From: Yinghuangia elevatio | GTDB taxonomy: Bacteria; Actinomycetota; Actinomycetes; Streptomycetales; Streptomycetaceae | Length of the DNA: 39,800 bases | Direction: 5' to 3' | Assembly: GCF_040649515.1 (NCBI RefSeq) | Contig: NZ_JBEZFP010000088.1 | Span: forward strand, 1 to 39,800 | Shown here: piece after piece, positions 24,196 through 32,956 of the stretch | Position numbering within the stretch: the first letter of the stretch is position 1 | Layout: each line of letters begins with the position of its first letter | Made by a program: the position numbers and the translations under genes | The notes under the pieces: generated by a model | Database searches by the model: none | What the model was told of the DNA's origin: nothing | What the model saw: only the letters and a program-made list of their open reading frames with translations

Positions 24196-24224
24196 TTGAC
24201 ACTGTGCGCGGTACGCGTCAGTCT
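24196..24224 (+). promoter_or_regulatory. Candidate vegetative promoter of the sugar operon
   Basis: TTGACA (24196-24201) and CAGTCT (24219-24224) are spaced by 17 bp. The -35 is a perfect consensus; the -10 keeps only the key A and final T. Transcription would start near 24231, inside the operator. Confidence 0.55.
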
Positions 24225-24226
24225 CA

Positions 24227-24252
24227 CTGCTGTGAGAGCGCTCTCACAGCAG
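24227..24252. promoter_or_regulatory. Perfect 26-bp palindromic operator (CebR-like core)
   Basis: Thirteen bases on each side match exactly around the centre; the core TGAGAGCGCTCTCA differs by one pair from the known CebR box TGGGAGCGCTCCCA. A second GAGCGCTC core lies at 24257-24264. Placement over the likely start point suits repression by the LacI-family protein encoded at the end of the operon. Confidence 0.82.
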
Positions 24253-24504
24253 GATAGAGCGCTCCCGCAGCAGGCTTTGCCGCGCCCTTCTCCACGCGCT
24301 GAACCACCGCACGGCTCACGATCGTCCGCGCGTGGCACCGCGCATACGAACGCGCGGCACACCACGCAGCACCCGCGCACAGCTTGAGCACGCCCGCACG
24401 GCTTCAGCACGCCCGCATTTCCGGTACGCCGCCCAACCGCACGCCTGCTCGTCCGCACATCCGCACGCCCACTCCCGCCTGATCCCCGTCCCAGGAGGTC
24501 CCCC

Positions 24505-25818
24505 ATGCGCTTGCCTTCCGGCCGCTCCAGAACGCTGGCCGTACTGTGCGCCGCCGTCCTCGCCGGCTCCGCCCTGGCCGGCTGCGGCTCCGACGACGAC
24601 GACAAGGACCCGTCCGCCTCCGGCGACCCCGGCGGGCAGATCACGCTCAGCGTCGGCCTGTTCGGCTCGTTCGGCTTCGAAGAGGCCGGTCTCTACAAGG
24701 AGTACGAGGCCCTCCACCCGAACATCAAGATCAAGCAGAACGCCACCCAGAAGGAAGAGGTCTACTGGCCGGCCCTGCAGACGCGTCTCGGCGGCGGCGG
24801 TGACCTCGACGACATCCAGGGCATCGAGGTCGGCCGCATCGTCGACGTGGCGAACAACCAGGCCGACAAGTGGCTCGACCTGAACACCCTCGGCGCGCAG
24901 ACGCAGACCGCCGAATACCTGGGCTGGAAGTCCAAGGCGGCGACCACCCCGGACGGCAAGGTGCTCGCGCTCGGCACCGACATCGGACCGATGGCCATCT
25001 GTTACCGCACCGACCTGTTCCAGCAGGCCGGACTGCCCACCGGCCGCGACGAGTTGGCGCAGCGCTGGTCGACGTGGGAGGGATACCTCGACGTGGGCCG
25101 CCAGTTCGCGGCGAAGGCGCCGAAGGGCTCGGCGTACATGGACAGCGTCACCGGCATGTACAACGCCATGATCGGGCAGCAGCAGACCTTCTACTACGAC
25201 GCCTCGGGCAAGCTGATCTACGACACGAACCCGGCCGTCCAGAACGCCTTCAACCTGTCCGCGAAGGCGGCACAGGACGGACTGAGCGCCAAGCTCGTGC
25301 AGTTCCAGACCGACTGGGACCAGGCGTTCGCCAAGGGCGGCTTCGCCACCGTCTCGTGCCCGTCGTGGATGATCGGCTACATCAAGGAGAAGGCCGGCGA
25401 CGCGACGCAGGGCAAGTGGGACGTCGCCGCCGCACCCGGCGCCACCGGCAACTGGGGCGGCTCGTACCTCGCGATCCCCAAGGGGGCCAAGCACGCCAAG
25501 GAGGCGTACGAGCTGCTCACCTGGCTGACCGCGAAGGAGCAGCAGGTGAAGCTGTTCGAGAAGCGCGGCTCGTTCCCGTCCCGCACGACGGCCATCTCGC
25601 AGGTCGCCGGGACGACCGACCCGTACTTCAACAACGCGCCCATCGGGCAGATCTTCAGCAAGTCCGCGGAGGCGATGCCCGCGCAGACGCTCGGCGTTCG
25701 CGACAACGACGTGAAGGTGGCGATCCAGAACGCCCTGAACGCCGTGGAGGCGCAGGGCGTGAAGCCGGATGACGCCTGGAAGGACGCCAAGGCGTCGGTC
25801 AAGGCCGCACTCGGCTGA
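24505..25818 (+). CDS. cebE: CebE-like sugar-binding lipoprotein
   Basis: An extracytoplasmic solute-binding protein (family 1) of 437 residues. The signal peptide ends in the lipobox LAGC with Cys27. After it come a Asp-rich linker and the binding domain. It captures a sugar, probably a beta-glucoside such as cellobiose given the glucosidase and the operator, and delivers it to the permeases. AGGAGG lies just before the ATG. It is first in the operon, with 149 bp before the first permease gene. The symbol reflects gene order and operator similarity; a different beta-glucoside is possible. No ATPase gene is present, so the shared MsiK-type ATPase would be needed. Confidence 0.82.
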   Translation: MRLPSGRSRTLAVLCAAVLAGSALAGCGSDDDDKDPSASGDPGGQITLSVGLFGSFGFEEAGLYKEYEALHPNIKIKQNATQKEEVYWPALQTRLGGGGDLDDIQGIEVGRIVDVANNQADKWLDLNTLGAQTQTAEYLGWKSKAATTPDGKVLALGTDIGPMAICYRTDLFQQAGLPTGRDELAQRWSTWEGYLDVGRQFAAKAPKGSAYMDSVTGMYNAMIGQQQTFYYDASGKLIYDTNPAVQNAFNLSAKAAQDGLSAKLVQFQTDWDQAFAKGGFATVSCPSWMIGYIKEKAGDATQGKWDVAAAPGATGNWGGSYLAIPKGAKHAKEAYELLTWLTAKEQQVKLFEKRGSFPSRTTAISQVAGTTDPYFNNAPIGQIFSKSAEAMPAQTLGVRDNDVKVAIQNALNAVEAQGVKPDDAWKDAKASVKAALG

Positions 25819-25967
25819 GCCCGGGCCGACCGCGCCGGGGCCGTCACGGCCCCCGCCGTTCGCACGGCATCACGCCGTCCGGCACGGCCCCGGCGCCGGC
25901 CCTCCGTTCCGCCGAATCGCCCCGCCGCACCGCGTCACCCCTCCCCCGCGACCCGAGGACTTCCCGC

Positions 25968-26936
25968 ATGGCCGTCTCGTCCCCGGCAACGGTGCCGACC
26001 CGCCGCCAGTTGTGGCGGCGGCGCGGCACCAAGGCCGCACCGTACGCGTTCGTCGCCCCCTTCTTCGTGTTCTTCGCGGCGTTCGGGCTGTTCCCGCTGA
26101 TCTACACGGGCTACGTCTCGTTGCACCGCGTACGGCTGCAGAACCCCGACGCGATGGCCTGGGTCGGCCTCGACAACTACACGACGCTGCTGAAGGACGA
26201 GTTCTTCTGGAACTCGCTCAAGAACACCTTCACCATCGGGGTCATCTCGACGGTCCCGCAGCTGTGCCTCGCCCTCGGGCTCGCGCACCTGCTCAACTAC
26301 CGTCTGCGCGGCCGGACCTTCTTCCGGGTCGTGCTGCTCCTGCCGTACGCGACCTCCGTGGCCGCGGCGACTCTCGTCTTCGCCGGCCTGTTCGGCCGCG
26401 ACTACGGCATGCTCAACTGGGCGCTCGGCCTCGTCGGCGTCGACCCCGTCGACTGGTTCAACGAGAAGTGGCCGTCGCAGATCGCCGTTTCGACGATCGT
26501 GACGTGGCGCTGGACCGGCTACAACGCGCTCATCTACCTCGCCGCCATGCAGGCCATCCCGCGCGACCGCTACGAGTCCGCGATGATGGACGGCGCCAAC
26601 GCCTGGCGGCAGTTCCGCCACGTGACGCTGCCGGGACTGCGCCCGACGATCATCTTCACGATCATCGTGTCGACGATCGGCGCACTCCAGATCTTCGGCG
26701 AGCCGCTGCTGCTGCAAGGCGGCACCACCGGCATGAACGGCGGGGCGTCGCGCCAGTACCAGACCACCGGCCTCTACATGTACCAGACCGGTTGGCAGTA
26801 CTTCTCGCTCGGCAAGGCCGCCGCCATCGCGTGGCTGCTCTTCCTCGTCATCGTCCTGGTGATCGGCGTCAACGCGGCGATCGCCCGCTACCGCTCCAAG
26901 CTGACCGCGGCCAAGTCGCGGAACGGGAAGGGGTGA
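25968..26936 (+). CDS. cebF: CebF-like sugar ABC permease
   Basis: The first of two inner-membrane subunits, 322 residues, with about six hydrophobic segments and the EAA loop AAMQAIPRDRYESAMMDGANAW that contacts the ATPase. The first segments (APYAFVAPFFVFFAAFGLFPLIYTGYVSL) are typical of the MalF/CebF group. The ATG has GAGGAC upstream at about 9 nt. The stop overlaps or lies next to the start of the second permease. Confidence 0.88.
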   Translation: MAVSSPATVPTRRQLWRRRGTKAAPYAFVAPFFVFFAAFGLFPLIYTGYVSLHRVRLQNPDAMAWVGLDNYTTLLKDEFFWNSLKNTFTIGVISTVPQLCLALGLAHLLNYRLRGRTFFRVVLLLPYATSVAAATLVFAGLFGRDYGMLNWALGLVGVDPVDWFNEKWPSQIAVSTIVTWRWTGYNALIYLAAMQAIPRDRYESAMMDGANAWRQFRHVTLPGLRPTIIFTIIVSTIGALQIFGEPLLLQGGTTGMNGGASRQYQTTGLYMYQTGWQYFSLGKAAAIAWLLFLVIVLVIGVNAAIARYRSKLTAAKSRNGKG

Positions 26937-26941
26937 CCGAC

Positions 26942-27868
26942 GTGACCGACATGACCGCCGCGACCGCGAGCCCGATTACCGCCAAGTCCCGTGTCGACAG
27001 CGTGGATTCGCCGCCCGCCGAACGACGCGCCAAGCGGCGGCGCCCGCGCGCCCACGACCGGGCCGGGGTCGTGACGTACGCGATCCTCATCTTCGCCACC
27101 GTCGTCTCCGCCTTCCCCTTCTACTGGTCCATCGTCGCCGCCACCCGCTCCAACGCCGAGATCAACTCGGTGCCGCCGCCGTTCCTCCCCGGCGGCGGGC
27201 TCACCGACAACTTCGAGCGCGCGAACGAGCAGGCGAACATCACCAAGGCACTGGTCAATTCGACGATCGTGTCCGGAACGGTCGCGCTGGGTACCGTGCT
27301 CGCCTGCACGCTCGCCGGATTCGCGTTCGCGAAGCTGCGGTTCCGCGGCCGCGGCGCACTCCTGTCGTTCACCGTCGCGACGATGATGATCCCGCCGCAA
27401 CTCGGCCTCATCCCGCTGTACATGATGATGGCGAAGCTCGGCTGGGGGAACGAGCTCCAGTCGGTGATCCTGCCGACCCTGGTCACCGCGTTCGGCGTCT
27501 TCTTCATGCGGCAGTACCTCGCCGAGGCGCTGCCGGACGAGCTGATCGAGGCGGGACGCGTCGACGGCGCCTCGTACTTCCGGATCTTCTGGCGCATCGT
27601 GATCCCGATCGCGCGCCCCGCGATGGCGGTCCTCGGCCTGCTGACCTTCATGACCACCTGGAACGACTTCTTCTGGCCGATCATCGCGCTCAGCCAGGAC
27701 AACCCCACCGTTCAGGTGGCCATCAACTCGCTCGGCGGCGGCTATGTGCCGGACCAGTCGGTCATCCTCGCCGGCACCGTCCTGGGCACGCTGCCCGTCC
27801 TGGTGGTCTTCGGCCTGCTCGGCCGCCAGATCGTCGGCGGCATCATGCAGGGCGCCGTGAAGGGCTGA
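26942..27868 (+). CDS. cebG: CebG-like sugar ABC permease
   Basis: The second inner-membrane subunit, about 308 residues, MalG/CebG type. A polar start of about 40 residues precedes six hydrophobic segments; the EAA loop is LAEALPDELIEAGRVDGASYFRIF. The GTG at 26942 is chosen because AAGGGG lies 8 nt upstream; a GTG at 26933 that overlaps the cebF stop and an ATG at 26951 are alternatives. It forms the transport channel with the CebF-like protein. Confidence 0.87.
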   Translation: MTDMTAATASPITAKSRVDSVDSPPAERRAKRRRPRAHDRAGVVTYAILIFATVVSAFPFYWSIVAATRSNAEINSVPPPFLPGGGLTDNFERANEQANITKALVNSTIVSGTVALGTVLACTLAGFAFAKLRFRGRGALLSFTVATMMIPPQLGLIPLYMMMAKLGWGNELQSVILPTLVTAFGVFFMRQYLAEALPDELIEAGRVDGASYFRIFWRIVIPIARPAMAVLGLLTFMTTWNDFFWPIIALSQDNPTVQVAINSLGGGYVPDQSVILAGTVLGTLPVLVVFGLLGRQIVGGIMQGAVKG

Positions 27869-27925
27869 CCTCCGCCCGCCGTGCCACCACCCCCCACCAA
27901 CTCCCCGCACAGAGAAGGACGACGC

Positions 27926-29431
27926 GTGCGTACGACCGCCGACGAAGACTCCCCCGCCAGCGCGCTGCCCGGCGGGCAACCCGCCCCCGCCCAACTCGCC
28001 GCCGCCCAACTCGCCGCCGCCCTGCCCGCCGGGTTCCTGTGGGGCGCGGCAACCGCCTCCTACCAGATCGAGGGCGCCGTCGCCGACGACGGGCGCTCGC
28101 CGTCGATCTGGGACACCTTCTCGCGTACGCCCGGCCGCGTGCACAACGGGGACACCGGCGACGTCGCCGCCGACCACTACCACCGGTACCGCACCGACGT
28201 CGGCCTGATGCGCGAACTCGGGTTGTCCGCCTACCGCTTCTCCGTCGCGTGGTCGCGCGTGCTCCCCGAGCCGGGCGGCCGGCCGAACGCGCGCGGCCTG
28301 GCCTTCTACGACCGGCTCGTGGACGCCATGCTGGAGGCCGGTGTCGTACCGGCGCTCACGCTCTACCACTGGGACCTGCCGCAGTACCTCCAGGACGTCG
28401 GCGGCTGGACCAACCGCGACACCGCCGCGAGGTTCGCCGAGTACGCGGAGGCCGTGGGCCGGGCGCTCGGCGACCGCGTACCCATGTGGACGACGCTCAA
28501 CGAGCCGTGGTGCGCGGCGTTCCTCGGTTACGCCTCCGGGGTGCACGCGCCCGGCATCACCGATCCTGCCGCCGCGCTGACGGCCCATCACCACCTGCTC
28601 CTCGCACACGGCGAGGGCGTGGCCGCGCTGCGTGCCGTACTGCCCGCGGGCCGACGGATCTCGCTGGTCCTGAACCCCGCGGCGGTACGCGCGGCCTCGG
28701 ACGACCCGGTCGACGTGGACGCCGCGCGGCGCATCGACGGATTGGCCAATCGGATCTTCCTCGGTCCGGTGATACGCGGCGCCTACCCGGCCGACGTGCT
28801 GGCCGACACCGCGTCGCTGACCGACTGGTCGCACATCCGGGACGGCGACCTGGCCGCGATCTCCCGGCCGATCGACGAGATGGGCGTCAACTACTACACA
28901 CCCTCACTCGTCGGCGGGGGCGCGAAGCCGGGCGAGCCGCGCAACGACGGCCACGGCGTCAGCGCGCACTCGCCCTGGCCCGGCTGCGACGACGTGCGGT
29001 TCCGGCACGCGCCCGGGCCGCGGACCGCGATGGACTGGCCGGTGGACCCGACCGGGCTGTACGACGTGCTCATGCGGGTGCGGGCCGAAGCCCCCGGGCT
29101 GCCGCTGCTGGTCACCGAGAACGGGGCGGCGTACGACGACACCGTCGGCCCCGACGGCACGGTCGCCGACCCGGGCCGGCAGGCGTACATCGCCGCCCAC
29201 CTGGCGGCAGTCGCCCGGGCCGTCGCGGACGGCGCCGACGTGCGCGGCTACTTCGTGTGGTCGCTGCTGGACAACTTCGAGTGGGCGTACGGCTACGCCA
29301 AACGGTTCGGCATCATCCACGTGGACTTCGCATCAGGTCGCCGTACCCTCAAGGACAGCGCGCACTGGTACGCGTCGGTCATCGCCGCACACCGCGGCCG
29401 CAACGGGAACGGGGAGCCGCAGGGTGCCTGA
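27926..29431 (+). CDS. bglC: GH1 beta-glucosidase
   Basis: A glycoside hydrolase family 1 enzyme of 501 residues that releases glucose from beta-glucosides in the cytoplasm. The acid/base is E193 in TLNEPWCA, the nucleophile is E398 in LLVTENGAAYDD, and FLWGAATASYQIEGA and LLDNFEWAYGY bind the sugar. The GTG at 27926 has AGAAGGA upstream. The first 34 residues are an Ala/Gln-rich lead with a 15-bp duplication (PAQLAAAQLAAA) and no signal peptide. It completes the import-and-cleave unit and overlaps the LacI gene by 8 nt. Confidence 0.93.
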   Translation: MRTTADEDSPASALPGGQPAPAQLAAAQLAAALPAGFLWGAATASYQIEGAVADDGRSPSIWDTFSRTPGRVHNGDTGDVAADHYHRYRTDVGLMRELGLSAYRFSVAWSRVLPEPGGRPNARGLAFYDRLVDAMLEAGVVPALTLYHWDLPQYLQDVGGWTNRDTAARFAEYAEAVGRALGDRVPMWTTLNEPWCAAFLGYASGVHAPGITDPAAALTAHHHLLLAHGEGVAALRAVLPAGRRISLVLNPAAVRAASDDPVDVDAARRIDGLANRIFLGPVIRGAYPADVLADTASLTDWSHIRDGDLAAISRPIDEMGVNYYTPSLVGGGAKPGEPRNDGHGVSAHSPWPGCDDVRFRHAPGPRTAMDWPVDPTGLYDVLMRVRAEAPGLPLLVTENGAAYDDTVGPDGTVADPGRQAYIAAHLAAVARAVADGADVRGYFVWSLLDNFEWAYGYAKRFGIIHVDFASGRRTLKDSAHWYASVIAAHRGRNGNGEPQGA

Positions 29432-30545
29432 CGAGACGACGCCGGGAGGGGCGCCGGACGGACCGTCGGACGGGTCGCCGGTCGGTTCCGCGGCCGGTTC
29501 CGCCGCCGGTTCGGCGGTCGGTTCGGCGCGGGCGACCGGTACGGCGCCGCCCCCGCCGGACGCTCCCACCCTGGAGACGGTCGCCGCGGTGGCCGGGGTC
29601 TCGCGCGCCACCGTCTCGCGGGTCATCAACAACTCGCCGAAGGTCAGCCCGCAGGTCCGCGAGGTCGTCGAGGCGGCGATCGCGAAGACCGGGTACGTGC
29701 CGAACCGCGCCGCACGGACCCTGGTCACGCGGCGGACCGACTCGGTGGCGCTGGTCATCCAGGAGCCGGAGACCCATCTGTTCGGCGACCCGTACCTGAC
29801 CGGCATCGTGCGCTCGGTGAGCGAGGAACTCTCGGGCACCGACACGCAGTTGGTCCTGATGATGGTCCGCACGTCCGCCGACCAGCAGCGCCTGGAGCGC
29901 TATTTGCGCGGCGGACACGTCGACGGCGCGCTGCTCGTCTCGCTGCACGGCGACGCGATGCTGCCGAACCGCCTTGTCCAGGCGGGAATCCCCGTGGTGG
30001 TCGGCGGTCGGCCGCTCGGCCGTGCCGAGGGCATCACGTACGTCGACGCCGACAACGTGGGCGGCGCCCGGCTTGCCACCCGCTACCTGCACGAGCGCGG
30101 TCGGCGGCGGATCGCGACCATCGCCGGGCCGCAGGACATGTGCGCGGGCATCGACCGGCTGAAGGGCTACCTGGACGAGGTCGACGGCGAACCGGTGGTG
30201 GTGCACGGCGACTTCACGCGCGACTCGGGCACCGCGGCGATGCGCGAACTGCTGCGTACCGCCGACGACGTCGACGCCGTCTTCGCGGCCTCCGACCTCA
30301 TGGCCGCGGCGGCCGTGTCGGTGCTGCGCGAGTCGGGCCGACGCGTCCCGGAGGACGTCGCGGTCGTCGGGTTCGACGACGTCGAGGCCGCGCTGTGGTC
30401 CGACCCGCCGCTGACGACCGTGCACCAGCCGGTCCACGAGCAGGGCCGACGCATGACGCGCCTGCTCCTCGACCACGTCGTCGCGGGCAGCGGGGCCGAG
30501 CCGGTGATCCTGCCCACCCACCTCGTGACCCGCGCGTCGGCCTGA
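29424..30545 (+). CDS. cebR: LacI-family repressor, CebR-like
   Basis: A protein of 373 residues with a LacI helix-turn-helix (LETVAAVAGVSRATVSRVINNSPKVS) and a sugar-binding periplasmic-like domain (VDGALLVS, GHRF-like GRPLGRAEGITYVDADN, VVGFDDVEAALWSDPPLTTVHQP). About 47 disordered residues with a GSAAGSAVGS repeat precede the DNA-binding part, longer than usual. The GTG has GGGGAG 7 nt upstream. It is the last gene of the operon, whereas cebR in S. coelicolor is a separate divergent gene. It probably binds the 26-bp operator and is released by the imported sugar. Confidence 0.88.
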   Translation: MPDETTPGGAPDGPSDGSPVGSAAGSAAGSAVGSARATGTAPPPPDAPTLETVAAVAGVSRATVSRVINNSPKVSPQVREVVEAAIAKTGYVPNRAARTLVTRRTDSVALVIQEPETHLFGDPYLTGIVRSVSEELSGTDTQLVLMMVRTSADQQRLERYLRGGHVDGALLVSLHGDAMLPNRLVQAGIPVVVGGRPLGRAEGITYVDADNVGGARLATRYLHERGRRRIATIAGPQDMCAGIDRLKGYLDEVDGEPVVVHGDFTRDSGTAAMRELLRTADDVDAVFAASDLMAAAAVSVLRESGRRVPEDVAVVGFDDVEAALWSDPPLTTVHQPVHEQGRRMTRLLLDHVVAGSGAEPVILPTHLVTRASA

Positions 30546-30578
30546 CCCGCACAGCGGGCAGGGCGTGGGGCGGAGAGG

Positions 30579-30638
30579 CCTGGGGCAGAGGAGCCTGGGG
30601 CAGAGGAGCCTGGGGCACAGGAGCCTGGGGCACAGGAG
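30579..30638 (+). repeat. Four 15-bp tandem units downstream of the LacI gene
   Basis: Units 1-2 read cctggggcagaggag and units 3-4 read cctggggcacaggag, exact within each pair. A degenerate unit precedes them and the sequence continues as a G-rich run. It lies in the 170-bp gap before the next gene. Confidence 0.92.
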
Positions 30639-30715
30639 CGTGAGGCCGTGGGCGTGGGACGCGCCCGCGCTCGCACCGGGCATGCTGGGGGCGGACCGGA
30701 CGGGAGAGACGCCGC

Positions 30716-31813
30716 ATGCCCTACAAGCCGCCGAAGGACCCCCAACAGCCTCTGTACGCGCGCTTCGAGGACGTCCCCGAAGGACTGCTGACGCCGGAGC
30801 AGTTGGCCGGCCTGCCGTACCCCCGGGTGCCCGGCGGCCGCGTACGCGGGCAGGTACGCACCCCGGAGTACCGCCACCTGCCGCTGTACGCTCTCGCCGA
30901 ATGCCCGCCGGTTGCGCACGAGTGCGCCGACTGCGGTGCGTTCTGCGAGTCACCGTGCACGTGGGTCGACAACCGGCCGCTGTGCGAGACCTGCGACCAC
31001 ATCGTGCGGCTGCGCGACGCCCAACGCGCCAACATGCGCCTGCGGGCGATGTACATCGAAGCCGCCCGGGCGGATCTGGCGGACGAAACCCTGGCCGTGC
31101 TGGCGGTACGACTTGTCGGCACCATCCCGGTCCCCGGCCGCGGCCCGGAAGACACCCGTCCCGCCGCCGGGCACATCGAGGTCATCGATCGCGAAGGCCG
31201 GCCACTGGCAGGCGTGTTCACGCAACTGGTCCCGTCCACCCACCCCGACGCCCCGGCGGCCGCACTCCCCGCCCAGCAGGGCGCCGACGAACTGCGCGCC
31301 GCCCTCGCGGGACGCCGCCTGGTCTTCTGGCATGGCCTCGACAGCGCGGTGAGGCACGTGCACACCGCCGGGCAGGCCCTGCGCGTCGACTTCGGTCTGG
31401 CCGAGGACGGTATCTGGGGGCAGTTGCAGGGCAGGGCCGGCCCTCATCCGGCAGCCGTGTGGCGGGGCGACATCGACCCGAGCACCGGCAAACCGCGCCC
31501 GCCGACGACACCGGTCACCGCCGAGGACCTGCTCGCCCTCATACGGCAGATGGCCGAGACGCCGCTGCCCGACATCGAAATCCAGCGCCACGAGAACCAC
31601 TTCCTGCGCCGCGAGCCCAGAGCCGTCCGCGTCGCCGTCACCGGGCGGCCCGCCGCCATCCGCCGTATCGAGGCGGTCCTCTCCGCCACCGGGATGCTCG
31701 CCCCGGACGGTTTCGGGAGTCAACTCCGCCCCGTGCAACCGTCCTTCGACCATCCGGACTTCGGTACGGTCCACCTCCCCGCGGTCGCCTTCGGCAGCGA
31801 CGAGGAGCCGTAG
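30716..31813 (+). CDS. Unrecognised protein with a zinc-ribbon-like cysteine cluster
   Basis: A protein of 365 residues that I cannot assign. Residues 63-93 hold seven cysteines, including C70-x2-C73 and C90-x2-C93 with C77 and C81 between, a likely zinc-binding site. A charged helical stretch follows (about 94-130). The middle part reads as alpha/beta (HIEVIDREGRPLAGVFTQLVP, ADELRAALAGRRLVFWHGLDS). The last part (VRVAVTGRPAAIRRIEAVLSATG) may be a separate small domain. There are no membrane segments. GGGAGA lies about 9 nt before the ATG. It is flanked by the tandem repeat and by the convergent ureD gene, with no operon partner. Confidence 0.7.
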   Translation: MPYKPPKDPQQPLYARFEDVPEGLLTPEQLAGLPYPRVPGGRVRGQVRTPEYRHLPLYALAECPPVAHECADCGAFCESPCTWVDNRPLCETCDHIVRLRDAQRANMRLRAMYIEAARADLADETLAVLAVRLVGTIPVPGRGPEDTRPAAGHIEVIDREGRPLAGVFTQLVPSTHPDAPAAALPAQQGADELRAALAGRRLVFWHGLDSAVRHVHTAGQALRVDFGLAEDGIWGQLQGRAGPHPAAVWRGDIDPSTGKPRPPTTPVTAEDLLALIRQMAETPLPDIEIQRHENHFLRREPRAVRVAVTGRPAAIRRIEAVLSATGMLAPDGFGSQLRPVQPSFDHPDFGTVHLPAVAFGSDEEP

Positions 31814-31998
31814 CCGGGGCGTACGCGGGAATTGGCGGGGCGTCAGGTCCCGCTCGGGGGCCAGGTCAGGCCAGGCCGGGCCGGATTCGGGAGCGGGACC
31901 GCGGCCGGTCTGGCTCCGACTCCGGCTCCGTCGACGGCCAGGCCGGGAACCGGTCAAACGTCCGGGTTGGGCCGGGTGAGCCGAGCCGACGAGTCGTA

Positions 31999-32949
31999 TC
32001 AGCGGGCCACAGCGGTCGGCCGGGAGGCGGTGGCCCCTCTGGACCCTCTCGACCCCCTGGGACCGTTGGGTCCGTCGGGACCGGGCTCGTTCGGCCCGCT
32101 GGACGTGGCCGGTGCGGAAGGCCCGGCAGGCGCGTCGTCGGTCGGAGGACGACGTTCCGAAGCCGAGGCCGAAGCCAAGGCCGTAGCCGGCGCGGGCGAT
32201 TGCGGGGCGTCCTCGTTCAACAGCCGCTCGGCGGTAAGGGTGTCGGCGGCGGTCACCGTCGTCAGGAGCCCTCCCCCGGCCAGTTCGCACACGGCCCGGC
32301 CTACCGCGCTGGGCAGTCGCGGCGTGGTGCCCGGGATGTCCGGGAAGCGCAGCCGACTCGCGACGACCGTGCCCCCCGCGGTACCGGCGGGACCGCGCCA
32401 ACCGGGCTTGGCGGCCGGGCCGTACGCCGACTGCTGGCGCAGCAGCGGGCGGCCCTCCGCGGCGACGTCCCAGCGCGAGACCGCGTCGCCGCAGGGCTCC
32501 GCGGCGCGGCCCAGCACGAGGGTCTCGCACATGAGAAGCCGGGTCGCGCGGCCCAAAGTGACCTTCACCGAGGATTCGTAGCGCGCGCCTGCCGCCACCA
32601 CGACAGGCTCCGGCAGCCACTCCAGCTCGCCGCCGTCGTCGACCACGATCTCGACGGACTGCCGGGCCGGTTCGCCCGTGCCGGGCAGCACGACGGCGGC
32701 AGCGGCGGTGCGGACCGTGAGGCGCGCGCCCGGGCCGACCTCGATGCGTACCGTCAGTTCGTCGCCGCCGAGCGGCCCCGCGGCGCCCGCGACGAAGACC
32801 ACCTCCGCGCCCGGGCCGGGCACGGAGGCGATGCGGGGCAGCAGCGGCACTTGGCCGCGTACCTCGACGATCCGGGTCACCGGCCCGGAGCCACGCCCTC
32901 CCCGGCGCATCGGCGCCGTCTCCGCCCGGACGACCGCGCCGGCCTCCAT
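31999..32949 (-). CDS. ureD: Urease accessory protein UreD
   Basis: A 316-residue chaperone that holds apo-urease with UreF and UreG for nickel loading. The domain spans about residues 10-255 (GGDELTVRIEVGPGARLTVRTAAAAVVLPG; RYESSVKVTLGRATRLLMCETLVLGR; WRGPAGTAGGTVVASRLRFPD). The last 60 residues are a tail of Pro, Ser, Gly and Asn that is not part of the family. The ATG at 32949 follows the ureG stop by 7 nt. It is the last gene of the operon and ends facing the unknown Cys-rich gene. Confidence 0.88.
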   Translation of the reverse strand: MEAGAVVRAETAPMRRGGRGSGPVTRIVEVRGQVPLLPRIASVPGPGAEVVFVAGAAGPLGGDELTVRIEVGPGARLTVRTAAAAVVLPGTGEPARQSVEIVVDDGGELEWLPEPVVVAAGARYESSVKVTLGRATRLLMCETLVLGRAAEPCGDAVSRWDVAAEGRPLLRQQSAYGPAAKPGWRGPAGTAGGTVVASRLRFPDIPGTTPRLPSAVGRAVCELAGGGLLTTVTAADTLTAERLLNEDAPQSPAPATALASASASERRPPTDDAPAGPSAPATSSGPNEPGPDGPNGPRGSRGSRGATASRPTAVAR

Positions 32950-32956
32950 CGTCAGG

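Larger units (their letters stand above)
24049..24504. other. 455-bp divergent region and long C-rich leader of the sugar operon
   Basis: No gene is seen. The left part holds the galE promoter region, the middle holds the sugar-operon promoter and operator, and the rest is a leader of about 270 nt. The leader is C-rich, and a 17-nt unit (GCTTgAGCACGCCCGCA type) is repeated at 24382-24398 and 24401-24417. I see no riboswitch-like fold. Confidence 0.55.

Noticed and set aside
28039..29799. 586-codon frame overlapping the beta-glucosidase
   Set aside because: Out-of-frame shadow on the same strand; GH1 catalytic motifs are in the other frame.
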